Below are positions 1-9,142 of a stretch of 34,281 nucleotides of DNA, one piece after another. Each line of letters starts with the position of its first letter. The first letter of the stretch is position 1. Both the position numbers and the translations under genes were made by a program. The notes under the pieces are model-generated. The model saw only the letters and a program-made list of their open reading frames with translations. It was not told the DNA's origin and ran no database searches. Source of the stretch: Saprospiraceae bacterium (GTDB lineage: Bacteria > Bacteroidota > Bacteroidia > Chitinophagales > Saprospiraceae); assembly GCA_020631405.1 (NCBI GenBank), contig JAHDHH010000045.1, positions 1 through 34,281 on the forward strand, read 5' to 3'.

Positions 1-436
1 TTCTTCCAGACACCAAGTATGTCACTATCTCTCTGGCTATAGATGGAGACATGTACGATCCACCTTCACTAACTATCTTGACAGCCTTTGCTATCTCTTC
101 GAGACTTGACTTTTTAGATAGGTAAGAAGTAGCACCATTACAAATTGCTTTTAGTATTTTATCCTCTTCCTCGTAGGTAGTTAGCATTATAATATCTATA
201 TGGGGATCTAGTTCAAGTATCTTAGGTATGGCCTCTAGCCCATTCATACCTGGAAGTCCTATATCAAGAAGGAGAATATCAATATTGAGTTTTTGATGAA
301 TTTCATATTCGTGAAGAAGAGATTCTATAGACCCCACCACAAGGTTGACACTAAAGATAGTGTCGAATCCTAGATACTTGACCACATTATTTCTTATAAC
401 TAGATTGTCTTCTACAATGCCTACCCTTATTGACAT
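1..436 (-). CDS. Response regulator, receiver domain (partial, C-terminus outside window)
   Basis: The ATG is at 434-436 on the minus strand and 145 codons are visible before the left edge. The translation begins MSIRVGIVEDN and has a complete receiver domain: acidic pocket E9/D10, phosphoacceptor D58 in LLLDIGLPGMNG, conserved T86/T87 after IIML, and a K108/K109 pair in YLSKKSS. The following SLEEIAKAVKIV and GGSYMSP-like segments resemble the linker seen before a LuxR/NarL DNA-binding domain, but that domain would lie outside the window. It is divergent from the envelope operon at 577. The HisKA_3 kinase encoded at 11388-14366 is of the class that pairs with NarL-type regulators, so the two are probable partners (inference). 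A LytTR output domain is less likely but cannot be excluded. Confidence 0.9.
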   Translation of the reverse strand, partial: MSIRVGIVEDNLVIRNNVVKYLGFDTIFSVNLVVGSIESLLHEYEIHQKLNIDILLLDIGLPGMNGLEAIPKILELDPHIDIIMLTTYEEEDKILKAICNGATSYLSKKSSLEEIAKAVKIVSEGGSYMSPSIAREIVTYLVSGR

Positions 437-576
437 AATTACATGTATTAATTGTCTGCAAGTTACTCTACCTCAAGATAAGCAATTATCACCCGAAAGG
501 GTGACAAAGTATCTGAAAGTCGGAATTTACTTTCGTAGTGTCAGAAGTGCTGAATCCTTCAACAAATCAAAACAAA
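437..576. promoter_or_regulatory. Divergent intergenic region between regulator and envelope operon
   Basis: This 140-bp gap must hold promoters for both directions. It contains the hairpin at 489-504 and a second inverted repeat, GAAAGT at 515-520 against ACTTTC at 529-534. I see no clean TAnnTTTG box for the plus-strand operon. On the minus strand TACTTTG near 507-513 is one base short of the consensus spacing and could serve the regulator. The promoter assignments are therefore weak. Confidence 0.4.
489..504. promoter_or_regulatory. Hairpin TCACCC-GAAA-GGGTGA, copy 1
   Basis: A perfect 6-bp stem is closed by GAAA, a GNRA tetraloop, which forms a very stable RNA hairpin if transcribed. The same 17 bases including the trailing C recur at 14376-14392. 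Here it lies 53 bp upstream of the regulator start and 72 bp upstream of the GTG of the barrel gene. It could be an RNA element in a leader or an operator for the local regulator. It has no following T-tract on the plus strand. Confidence 0.5.
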
Positions 577-2280
577 GTGAAAAACCTCCTTTATTTGCTT
601 ACAATCCTTCTATCTTCTAGCTTGGTTCAGAGCCAAGATTTGGAGAAATTTGACAAGTCTACTCCAATAGCTTTAAGCGGTAGTTTAACAGCTGGTGCAT
701 CTACATTCAATTCAATAAATAGGGAAAGTAATAGATCTCCATTTGGTTGTTTTTTATCGGCAAATGTCAACATTGCAATGTTTGGCTTTGATGTACCTAT
801 CAGTTTGATGTACAGAGATAATCAAACCTCCCTGTCCAACCCATTTAATAGATTTACAGTAGCTCCAACATACAAATGGATATCACTAAGATTTGGTAAT
901 GCTTCCATGAATTTTCATCCCTATGTATTATCTGGTCAGATTATCAAAGGAGTTGGAGCTGAGCTTACCCCAGGAAAATGGTACTTAGGAGGCGTAGTAG
1001 GAAGAATAGAAAATCCACTAGCTCAACTGGATACACTTAATGGTGTGGCAGAGTTGGTACCATATTTTGATAGAAAAGCTGAGGCTATTAAGCTAGGATA
1101 CAATGGAAATAAGTTTAAAATGTTACTTACGGCATTCAGAGCTCAGGATGATATGGCTTCTCTCAATCCTATTGAATTAAAAGACACCCAACTTAATCCA
1201 GAAGCTAACTTTTCGTTGGGTTTAGAATTCAGAGTTTCACCATTTAAGTTTATGTCTATTTATGCTAAGCCAGCTGCTAGTGCTCATACCGCTAATCTCA
1301 ACAACCTAGAGTTATTCTCTAGTGAAGAACTCAATGAAATCAATGATCAATATGGATCGATCATCCCGATTAACTTTTCTTCAAGGTTACAATTTGCTGG
1401 TGATGCGGGAGTAGAATTCAGAATAGGGAGATTTTCACTAGGCAGTAAGTACCAAAGAGTCGATCCTTATTACAAGAGTCTAGGCACCTTTTACTTCAAC
1501 GAAGATTATGAGAATTATCTCATCACTCTCAGGGGGTCACTCTTCAAGAGTAAATTGATCATTAATTCTCAGTTTGGTGTCCAACAGAACAATCTCAACA
1601 ACCTTAGGGAGGTCACGAACTCTAGGAATGTAGCTAATGTAAACCTTACGATTAGACCTACAAAAGCTTTTACAACCAACATGACCTATTCCAATTTTCA
1701 AACTGATCGTGCTCCAGGGCTTAGTGCAGTCAATGATACTTTGAGAATAACTAGAACATCACAAGGGTATGGAATCACTCCAAGATTGGTTTTTGGATCT
1801 AAAGAAAAGCAATCTTCATTAACGATTTCTGCAAATTATCAGCAGCTAGAGGACTTTCTCAATGAAGTACAGACAGAAAATACAATCGATAACTATAACC
1901 TCAACGCGAATTATGACTATAGAGTAAAAGATAATGGATTGTTGCTTGGTATAGGATTTATTGGCAATAGAAATATCATAGGTTCTAATGAAAGTGAGCG
2001 ACTAGGTGGTCGGCTGAGAATAGGGAAGGCTTTTGCGCAAAAAAAGCTTAGGCTAAGCCTCAATTCGTCCTATACCCTCAATACTCTCAATGGAGAGAGC
2101 AACGGAGCATCTCTCTCAAATAACATTTCGCTAGTTTTCAAACCAACAAAGAAATTTTCAGCAAGTATCCGCCTCAATAATCTCAATAGGATCGGTACAG
2201 ATACTCCTTACCAAGAATTGAGATCAACATTAAGGTTGTCGTATTTACTTCCAACTAAAAAAGTCAGTAATGAAAAATAA
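577..2280 (+). CDS. Putative outer-membrane beta-barrel protein
   Basis: The frame is open from 538, but the GTG at 577 puts a typical signal peptide at the start (VKNLLYLLTILLSSSLVQSQ), so I chose that start, giving 567 residues. The mature protein is rich in alternating polar/hydrophobic strands with aromatic residues and Gly, such as FKMLLTAFRAQ, FSLGLEFRVSPFKFMSIY and LRLSYLLP near the C-terminus. This is the pattern of an outer-membrane barrel of roughly porin size. I recognise no named family, and specificity is unknown. It is first in an operon: its last 11 bases overlap the next gene. The arrangement suggests an outer-membrane anchor or export channel for the two secreted proteins encoded downstream (inference). 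A surface protein of another all-beta fold is the main alternative. Confidence 0.7.
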   Translation: MKNLLYLLTILLSSSLVQSQDLEKFDKSTPIALSGSLTAGASTFNSINRESNRSPFGCFLSANVNIAMFGFDVPISLMYRDNQTSLSNPFNRFTVAPTYKWISLRFGNASMNFHPYVLSGQIIKGVGAELTPGKWYLGGVVGRIENPLAQLDTLNGVAELVPYFDRKAEAIKLGYNGNKFKMLLTAFRAQDDMASLNPIELKDTQLNPEANFSLGLEFRVSPFKFMSIYAKPAASAHTANLNNLELFSSEELNEINDQYGSIIPINFSSRLQFAGDAGVEFRIGRFSLGSKYQRVDPYYKSLGTFYFNEDYENYLITLRGSLFKSKLIINSQFGVQQNNLNNLREVTNSRNVANVNLTIRPTKAFTTNMTYSNFQTDRAPGLSAVNDTLRITRTSQGYGITPRLVFGSKEKQSSLTISANYQQLEDFLNEVQTENTIDNYNLNANYDYRVKDNGLLLGIGFIGNRNIIGSNESERLGGRLRIGKAFAQKKLRLSLNSSYTLNTLNGESNGASLSNNISLVFKPTKKFSASIRLNNLNRIGTDTPYQELRSTLRLSYLLPTKKVSNEK

Positions 2281-5200
2281 ATTACTATTCCTATCAATAT
2301 TATTTGTCTTACATGGAGGACTACAGGCTCAAGAGTATGATATCGATATCAGCATTGGGCTTACTCCTCCATATCCGACTAACCTTGATGCATATGCTCA
2401 GTACTTTGAGCAAGAGATATTTGCTATTACTAACAATACAATGTCTGACGTAGAAGCATACTTTGAGATAAGCTTAGTGGAAGAGTCTGGAAAACTCAGC
2501 ATACAGTCTGATAGGGTCAACAGTGACCCATTGACATTGTCCCCAGGTACTACGCTGCTGAGTCCTGAGCAGATCGAGCAAATCTTTGCCGGTACAATGG
2601 AAGACGACTTTCAGACTACTGGTCTTTCCGACGCTGAACGACAAGCTATCTATCAAAGTAGACAATTGCCAGAAGGCAATTATAGTTTGTGCATTATAGC
2701 CTATGATCTATTTAACAATCCGATCTCCGACCCAAGTGACCTTGGTTGTAGTTTCTTTCCTATCATATTTGACGAGAGACCTATTATCATCTCACCATTC
2801 GATGGAGAGACAATCTTTGATACTGAATCTGGCAATCTACAGATCACTTGGACACAGTCACTTACAGATCCTGAGTCTACACTTAATACTGAGTATCGAG
2901 TCAAGATCTTAGACCTTACAGAGATGGGCGGTGAAAATGTTGACCCAACGCTAGCTATGCTTAATCCAACATTTTTTCCAGCCTACGAATCAGAAGTAGA
3001 CAATACGACATTTTTAAATGTCTATTCTCCAGACGATCTTGACTTGATATTTGAACATAAGTATGCAATAAGAGTCACTGCCTATGACCCGAATGGTCAA
3101 ATTGCCTATCAAGATGGAGGCCACTCTGAGGTTGTGGTCTTTACCTATGGAGATCGAGAGATACTAGTCAATCCTGATGGTGGTGAAGTAGGTAATATAC
3201 CTCCCCCGACCCTACTAAGTCCACTTGACAATCAACTGTATGAGTCAGCTGAGAATACTATCAATCTAACATGGGAGCACGAGCTACCAGAAGGACAAGA
3301 AGACCTACTCTTTGAGTATAGATACTATGTAGTGGATATGACAGACAAAGAGATACAGGCAGTAGATTACGATATGTTTAATCTCAGCAACCTCTATACT
3401 GGTGGTGATATGGATGCTGAAGAATTTGTAGTTGAAGGACTAGAGGATACTCCATTCGAAGATGAACATGACTATGCTATCTGTATCAGGGCTATAAACT
3501 CTAATCCTGAGGTCAAATTAGAGAACGGTGGTCTAAGTGAGATCAATGTCGTAACATTTAGTGAGCCAGATAAAGCTGAAGATCCACAACTACCTGCACC
3601 TGTTATTCTTAGCCCAGAAGATGATGAGCATCTCTCTATCGAGGAGCCTCTCACCTTGACTATCAAATGGGAGCACGAGCATGGTATCGAAGAAGAAAAT
3701 CTCCTCAACTCACTAGTCTACAACTACCATGTTATTGACGTTACTGATAATAATAAGAATGGCTACGATTATGATACATTCGATGAAGATGCAATAGACG
3801 AAGGAGAGCTAGACGCTACGGGTGATGATTTGATCCATGTTGTAATAAACGACCTCTTCGATGGAGTCTATGAAGTAGACCATGTTTATGCCATGTATAT
3901 CTCGGTAGAGACTGAAGATGAAAGAAAGAAGTTTGAAAATGATGGTAAGAGTAAGATTATAGAGTTCACATTTGCAGAAGAAGAGGAAGACGAACATGCA
4001 GAGACTGCCTGCGGTGGAGACTGCCTATCTGAGCTCCCCGATGATCAAAAAGTAGATCCGATCAAAGTAGGTGATAATCTTATTATGGGCAAGCATGATA
4101 TCACTATTGATCAAGTAGTAGTTGATCCAAGTGGTGGACAGATGGGCGAAGGCTATGTCAGATTGACTCTAGGGAAGGTGACATTTAAAATAGAGATAGA
4201 ATTCTCAGGATTAAAAGCCAATAGAGATGGAGTTGTATTTGATGGAGAAGCAAAAGCTAAATTTGATGAAAACTTTATAAAAATGGATGGTCTTGTTGGA
4301 TTCACCGCAGCAACACAAGGCGTTGACTATGACCTAGCTAATAATCTTGCTAATGCTCTTGGCAACTCAACCAGACTCGTATCAGGGCTATTTGGAAGGA
4401 AAATGAGTCTCCCGATCGGACTTGACAAAGATATCAATGGTCAAAAGGTAATCATAGGTATCTCGGAGATGAAGTTTACGCCAAAAGATGCTTCCTTGAC
4501 TACCATATTCAGCATGGAAAATCCAGATTGGGATTTTAATCCTCCTGCTATGGTTGCAACTGATATTTGCTTTACACGTTCTGGATTTGGTAATGTGATC
4601 AAGCTTGGATTAGCTAAGGACTACGAAGTCCCTTATGCTAATGAACAACTGAAGTTTATTGCAAGTGAGGGTAATACAGCGGATGAGAAAGGGACCTATT
4701 GTATGGTAGATTGTGAAGGATTCGTAGATGGCATGCTCACTATGGAAATCGGTCTTCCGAGAGAGATGCTCCTTCCAGAGAATGAGGATGGGAGTATACC
4801 AGTCGATGGATTCGCTACTCTAGGACTCTCTGGGAAGATTAAAAGTCCAAGCCAATATATTCTAGAAGCCTCATTATCTCCTTGCCAGTTGCCAGGACTA
4901 GAAGGATTTAGCTTGTCCGTAGGTAAGGGATCTTATGACAATGATGATGATAAGAATCCAGATGATATGGTATTCCCTGCTGAGTATCCGAGAGATGCTG
5001 CTGATAAGACTTGGAAAGGTGTTTACTTTTCCGAACTCTTCGTCTCTGCACCAAGAGACTGGGGCAAAGCTGGTAAAAAGGATAGAACTAAGGTCGGTAT
5101 AAAGCATCTTGTAAAAGACAAGACAGGTCTATCAATAGTTGGGTCAGCAGCTAACCTTCTATCTATAGAGGATGGAGAATATGAAGGCTTTGCAATCTCA

Positions 5201-8200
5201 GTCAATGAAATAAATCTTGAGATAGTCCAGAGTGAATTTAAAAACGTAAGTATCGAAGGCAATCTCGGTTTGCCAATCTTACCAGAAGACAAATACCTTG
5301 ACTATGAGGGGATAGTCTCGGTCCCAGAAGAGGAAGATACTCCACAGAATGCGAATAATCCTAGCGGAAAAGAAATCCTCTTCTCAGTAAAACCAGACGA
5401 GGAAGGCTATGATATGGATTATATCAAATCTCACATCGACTTTGATGAAAACTCGGAGTTTGTCATGAAAAACAATGCAAAGCAAAGAGGGTTTGCTGCT
5501 ACGTTATCAGGCTCTATTACTTTCAAATCCAATGTGTCAGATTATGTGAACAATTCTAGAGATGGAGGTACACCAGAAGTAGAAGTTCCAGGCATTAAGT
5601 TCGAAGGAATGGAGATCAGTAGAATGATTGATAAGGAAGCTCCATCTAATCCCAATGTGCAACAGAATACTGGAAAGAATGCCAATGGAGGCTTTGTATT
5701 TGAGAGACCAACATTGAGCTTTATGGGTAAGAAATTTCTAAACTCTGGCCCTGATCTACCAACCCAGGACGATAGTGAGAACGATGAGGAAGAAGAGGAA
5801 GAAGAGGACAGCCCTGCTAAAATGAATGGATTCTCTATCGCCATTAATGACCTCCAACTTAAGCTCGGAGAAGATGACGAAGAAAGTGAAGAAGCAGATG
5901 ATGAAGAAGAAAAAGAAATCAAGGATGGGATGCAGATAGGCCTCTATGCAGATGTATCAGTCAAACTAGTAGGAGGGCAAAACAAGAAAAAAGCAAAAGA
6001 TAAAAAAGACAAAGGTTTTGCGATTAGTGCCAATGGTAAATTTAAAGTGTTAGCTACTGCCGTTGTTACTTCAGAGAAAAAGACATTTGAGTATCAAGAT
6101 ATCCAGATGGAGGCATTCGCCATAGAGGGTCAAGTAGGTCCACTCGAAGTCGAAGGAGGTTTAGCATTCTATAATGGGGACGAGACATTTGGTAACGGTA
6201 TGGAGGGTAACCTCAAAGTCACTACTCCACTAGTGACTGTTGATCTAGATGCCAGATATGGCAATGCGCCTACTAAGGTCAATCCAAAGGAAAGCTATCC
6301 GTATTGGTATCTATTCGGAGATGTAGGTAGTAAAGATGACTTCAAGAAACCACTTGTCAAAGTAGGTCAATACTTTTCAATCTATGGGTTCAATGGTGGA
6401 GCTTACTACCAAATGAGAGACCTTGGAGCTTTATATAATACCCCAGCTGAAAGGTATACTCCTGACGAAGATGTCGCATTTGGCTTGAAGGCAGGACTGA
6501 CATTTTCAGTAACAGAGCCTAATGTCTTTTGGGCTAACCCAACATTTGGTATAGAGGTAGAGAAAGAAGGCGACTTTGCCATTACTCTAGATGGTTCTGG
6601 TTATATGATGCAAGCCGAACCTCAAGAAATGGAAAATGCAGATCTAGAAGGTGTCAAAGTCGAACTTGCAGCAAAGCTTAATGTCAAGCAAGTAGAGGAG
6701 AATACTGATATCACCTTTGATGCTGATATGAAAATGTATGCTGCTGTGGGGAGAAATGCTGTTACTAATAAGCCATTGCTCAGCGGTAATAAAGATAAGA
6801 ATGACCCCAACTTAGTCGTGGATTCTAAAATGCATATCAGCAAAGAGAAGTGGTCAGTTATCATGGGTACACCGTCTGTACCTGGTAGTGTTCAGATAGG
6901 TATACCTGATATTGCAACGATAGATGCTACAGCTTATCTCATGGCGGGAGAGCATGTTCCGTTTGAGGAAGCTAAGGTAGACACCTTCATACAGAGACTT
7001 TTGCTCAATCCCACCAGCGAAGACTTCAAAGGTGATCAATCTGATGGTTCTGAGAATACAAGAAATGGCGATGGATTTGCCTTTGGGACTAAGATTGATT
7101 ACAATTTAAATATTCAGTCATCTATACTCTACGCCAAATTCAGAGCAATGTTTGGATTTGACCTAAGTATGGTGAATTATGGAGGGGCTACTACATGTGC
7201 TAATTTGAATGATGAGGCTCTCGGTATAGGAGGTTACTATGCTAAAGGGCAAATTTTCGCTGGTCTCGAAGGTCAAGTTGGGCTTGACATAGATTGTTTC
7301 CTCTATACAGGTAAGGTAGAGCTAGCATATCTCTATGCAGTCATGCTCATCCAAGGTGGAGCTCCTAACCCTGTCTGGGTGAGGGGTCAGGCCGCTATGG
7401 GTTATAGAGTACTTGGTGGAGCCATACAAGGTAATGTAGACTTCGATGTCAGCTTAGGTGAGCAATGCGAAAAGAATACTGGAAATCCTTTTGTAGGGAT
7501 CACACTAATGTCTGATATTGATCCAGGCGAAAATCAGAAAAACGTCTCTGTATTTGCCAAGCCAAGATTGAGCTTCGCTAATAGAATCAGCTATGGATCT
7601 AAAGAAGAGGTCTACGAAGTGCCTACAGATACTGGTATTAAATACTTCAAGGTCGAGCTTGATAAATTTATACTCAAGGATAAATCAGGTAAGACATTAG
7701 ACGCATCGCTCAAACTTAACAACGGTGGTATTTCGGCAGATCTAGAACTTAAAGAGGCACTCCAACCAAATGAAAAATACAAGCTGGATGCAGAATTAAC
7801 TATTTATGAAAAGGTAAACGGCGTATGGAAAGAGCATGTCGGCAAAGACAATAAACCGGTGAGTGAGTCTCTAAAAGATGCGGGACTCAGTGGTGACTTT
7901 ACTTCAGGTGATAGACCAGATTATATCGTCCAGAAGAATGTTAGCTTCATCTTTCCGCTTGACGATCAGCGCTTTTATCTACAGGGTGAAAATAAAGATA
8001 GAAATGGGGTCCTTGAACTGTTTCAAAATCAAGCAGATGTACTTGACCCATTCCAACCAACTGGGCAACAGTGGTGGACTAAGCCAGTAGTAAATTATTA
8101 TGAAAAAAATAGTGGTATAAAGGTCCACTCGTCTGACCTCCAAGTAAAGAATGCAGCGAAGACCTTGTATAGCTATACTACTCCGACTATTTTGAAAAAT

Positions 8201-9142
8201 TCGTATAGATATACCATCAAATACGAAATAGAATGGTATCAAAATCCGAATTGGTCACTCACTTCATCAGAATTAACCAATGTAAGCGTAGGCGAAGGGA
8301 TAACATACGTCAGACAAGGAAGGACATATAGTAATTATGAAAGTGTTAAGCCAGAGAGTAGAACCATATTCTCCTATGATTTTAGGACGAGTAAGTACAA
8401 TCGCATTCATCAAAAGCTAGGAGGAAAACCAGAAGAAAGTTCTTGGGCCGCTGAGACATATCCTATTACTGCCAGTTATGAAAAGTCAAGTAATGGTAGT
8501 TACTACTTAAGATATGACTTCCCTGGCAAAGAAGAGTTTTCAGTACAAGATATCAGTCAGATATATTATGCAGCTAGTAATACCTTCAGAGGTAAAGGGC
8601 TGATAGAAGTTACTGAGTTCTATAATTCTGAAGGTTGGGACAGATTGTTCGAATTCTGGGAAGCCTGTGTATTTACTAAAAAATGGCTCAAGAAAGAATA
8701 CAACATTGATATGGCTAGTTTTAAATTTAATACGCATCAATACAAAAAGTGGCGTGATCCTGAACGACCGAGACTAGGTATACTTAAAGAAGCAAGTAAC
8801 GAATTCTATAAACCATCATTGACAAAGGGTAGTAGTGCCACTTCTTTTACTAGTGGTGTGCCGCGGCTGTTTTATACGGAAGACTTACAGAAATTAGTCC
8901 AATATTTATATTTATTAAATGCGATGTTGATTAATAAAGATGATACCGATTGGTTGAAAAAACAGACAATAGAATACGTTAATAAAATACCATATTGGAT
9001 AGAACAATTTGAAGGTGGTCGACCAATTAGTAATAGTGTTTACTATCCATATACACTTGAATTGTCATATTTTACTCCTTGGATAAATGGTGATAAACTC
9101 GTCCTTAACCAACAATTTTCAACAAGATTTGAAGCTAAATAA
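2270..9142 (+). CDS. Giant secreted protein with TANFOR-like N-terminus and FN3-like domains
   Basis: 2,290 residues. Residues 1-21 form a Sec signal peptide ending at LQAQ. Residues about 22-170 resemble the Bacteroidota TANFOR-type region (LPEGNYSLCIIAYD, then SDPSDLGCSFFPI). Three FN3-like domains follow at about 175-300, 305-435 and 445-570 (motifs LQITWTQS, INLTWEHE, LTIKWEHE). A long beta-rich middle (about 600-1,600) repeats phrases like GFAISVN, GFSIAIND and GFAISANG. Two Asp/Glu-rich tracts lie near 1,170-1,180 and 1,200-1,220. Residues 1,620-1,740 are Gly/aromatic-rich, and about 1,770-1,870 looks like a bacterial Ig-like domain. There is no canonical T9SS sorting domain at the C-terminus. 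The last 270 bp are more AT-rich than the rest. The gene overlaps its neighbours at both ends, so the three are surely co-transcribed. The molecular function is unknown; it is probably exposed on the surface or periplasmic. Confidence 0.8.
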   Translation: MKNKLLFLSILFVLHGGLQAQEYDIDISIGLTPPYPTNLDAYAQYFEQEIFAITNNTMSDVEAYFEISLVEESGKLSIQSDRVNSDPLTLSPGTTLLSPEQIEQIFAGTMEDDFQTTGLSDAERQAIYQSRQLPEGNYSLCIIAYDLFNNPISDPSDLGCSFFPIIFDERPIIISPFDGETIFDTESGNLQITWTQSLTDPESTLNTEYRVKILDLTEMGGENVDPTLAMLNPTFFPAYESEVDNTTFLNVYSPDDLDLIFEHKYAIRVTAYDPNGQIAYQDGGHSEVVVFTYGDREILVNPDGGEVGNIPPPTLLSPLDNQLYESAENTINLTWEHELPEGQEDLLFEYRYYVVDMTDKEIQAVDYDMFNLSNLYTGGDMDAEEFVVEGLEDTPFEDEHDYAICIRAINSNPEVKLENGGLSEINVVTFSEPDKAEDPQLPAPVILSPEDDEHLSIEEPLTLTIKWEHEHGIEEENLLNSLVYNYHVIDVTDNNKNGYDYDTFDEDAIDEGELDATGDDLIHVVINDLFDGVYEVDHVYAMYISVETEDERKKFENDGKSKIIEFTFAEEEEDEHAETACGGDCLSELPDDQKVDPIKVGDNLIMGKHDITIDQVVVDPSGGQMGEGYVRLTLGKVTFKIEIEFSGLKANRDGVVFDGEAKAKFDENFIKMDGLVGFTAATQGVDYDLANNLANALGNSTRLVSGLFGRKMSLPIGLDKDINGQKVIIGISEMKFTPKDASLTTIFSMENPDWDFNPPAMVATDICFTRSGFGNVIKLGLAKDYEVPYANEQLKFIASEGNTADEKGTYCMVDCEGFVDGMLTMEIGLPREMLLPENEDGSIPVDGFATLGLSGKIKSPSQYILEASLSPCQLPGLEGFSLSVGKGSYDNDDDKNPDDMVFPAEYPRDAADKTWKGVYFSELFVSAPRDWGKAGKKDRTKVGIKHLVKDKTGLSIVGSAANLLSIEDGEYEGFAISVNEINLEIVQSEFKNVSIEGNLGLPILPEDKYLDYEGIVSVPEEEDTPQNANNPSGKEILFSVKPDEEGYDMDYIKSHIDFDENSEFVMKNNAKQRGFAATLSGSITFKSNVSDYVNNSRDGGTPEVEVPGIKFEGMEISRMIDKEAPSNPNVQQNTGKNANGGFVFERPTLSFMGKKFLNSGPDLPTQDDSENDEEEEEEEDSPAKMNGFSIAINDLQLKLGEDDEESEEADDEEEKEIKDGMQIGLYADVSVKLVGGQNKKKAKDKKDKGFAISANGKFKVLATAVVTSEKKTFEYQDIQMEAFAIEGQVGPLEVEGGLAFYNGDETFGNGMEGNLKVTTPLVTVDLDARYGNAPTKVNPKESYPYWYLFGDVGSKDDFKKPLVKVGQYFSIYGFNGGAYYQMRDLGALYNTPAERYTPDEDVAFGLKAGLTFSVTEPNVFWANPTFGIEVEKEGDFAITLDGSGYMMQAEPQEMENADLEGVKVELAAKLNVKQVEENTDITFDADMKMYAAVGRNAVTNKPLLSGNKDKNDPNLVVDSKMHISKEKWSVIMGTPSVPGSVQIGIPDIATIDATAYLMAGEHVPFEEAKVDTFIQRLLLNPTSEDFKGDQSDGSENTRNGDGFAFGTKIDYNLNIQSSILYAKFRAMFGFDLSMVNYGGATTCANLNDEALGIGGYYAKGQIFAGLEGQVGLDIDCFLYTGKVELAYLYAVMLIQGGAPNPVWVRGQAAMGYRVLGGAIQGNVDFDVSLGEQCEKNTGNPFVGITLMSDIDPGENQKNVSVFAKPRLSFANRISYGSKEEVYEVPTDTGIKYFKVELDKFILKDKSGKTLDASLKLNNGGISADLELKEALQPNEKYKLDAELTIYEKVNGVWKEHVGKDNKPVSESLKDAGLSGDFTSGDRPDYIVQKNVSFIFPLDDQRFYLQGENKDRNGVLELFQNQADVLDPFQPTGQQWWTKPVVNYYEKNSGIKVHSSDLQVKNAAKTLYSYTTPTILKNSYRYTIKYEIEWYQNPNWSLTSSELTNVSVGEGITYVRQGRTYSNYESVKPESRTIFSYDFRTSKYNRIHQKLGGKPEESSWAAETYPITASYEKSSNGSYYLRYDFPGKEEFSVQDISQIYYAASNTFRGKGLIEVTEFYNSEGWDRLFEFWEACVFTKKWLKKEYNIDMASFKFNTHQYKKWRDPERPRLGILKEASNEFYKPSLTKGSSATSFTSGVPRLFYTEDLQKLVQYLYLLNAMLINKDDTDWLKKQTIEYVNKIPYWIEQFEGGRPISNSVYYPYTLELSYFTPWINGDKLVLNQQFSTRFEAK

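Noticed and set aside
538..576. ATG 538 as start of the barrel gene
   Set aside because: It would put 13 polar residues before the signal peptide; GTG 577 gives a normal signal sequence.
345..620. 91-codon plus-strand open frame overlapping the regulator
   Set aside because: It is antisense to the well-supported receiver domain and runs into the barrel gene in another frame; no protein-like features.
2262..2290. Frameshift joining the barrel gene and the 2,290-codon gene
   Set aside because: The second frame starts with its own ATG and a full signal peptide, so the overlap is a normal gene junction.
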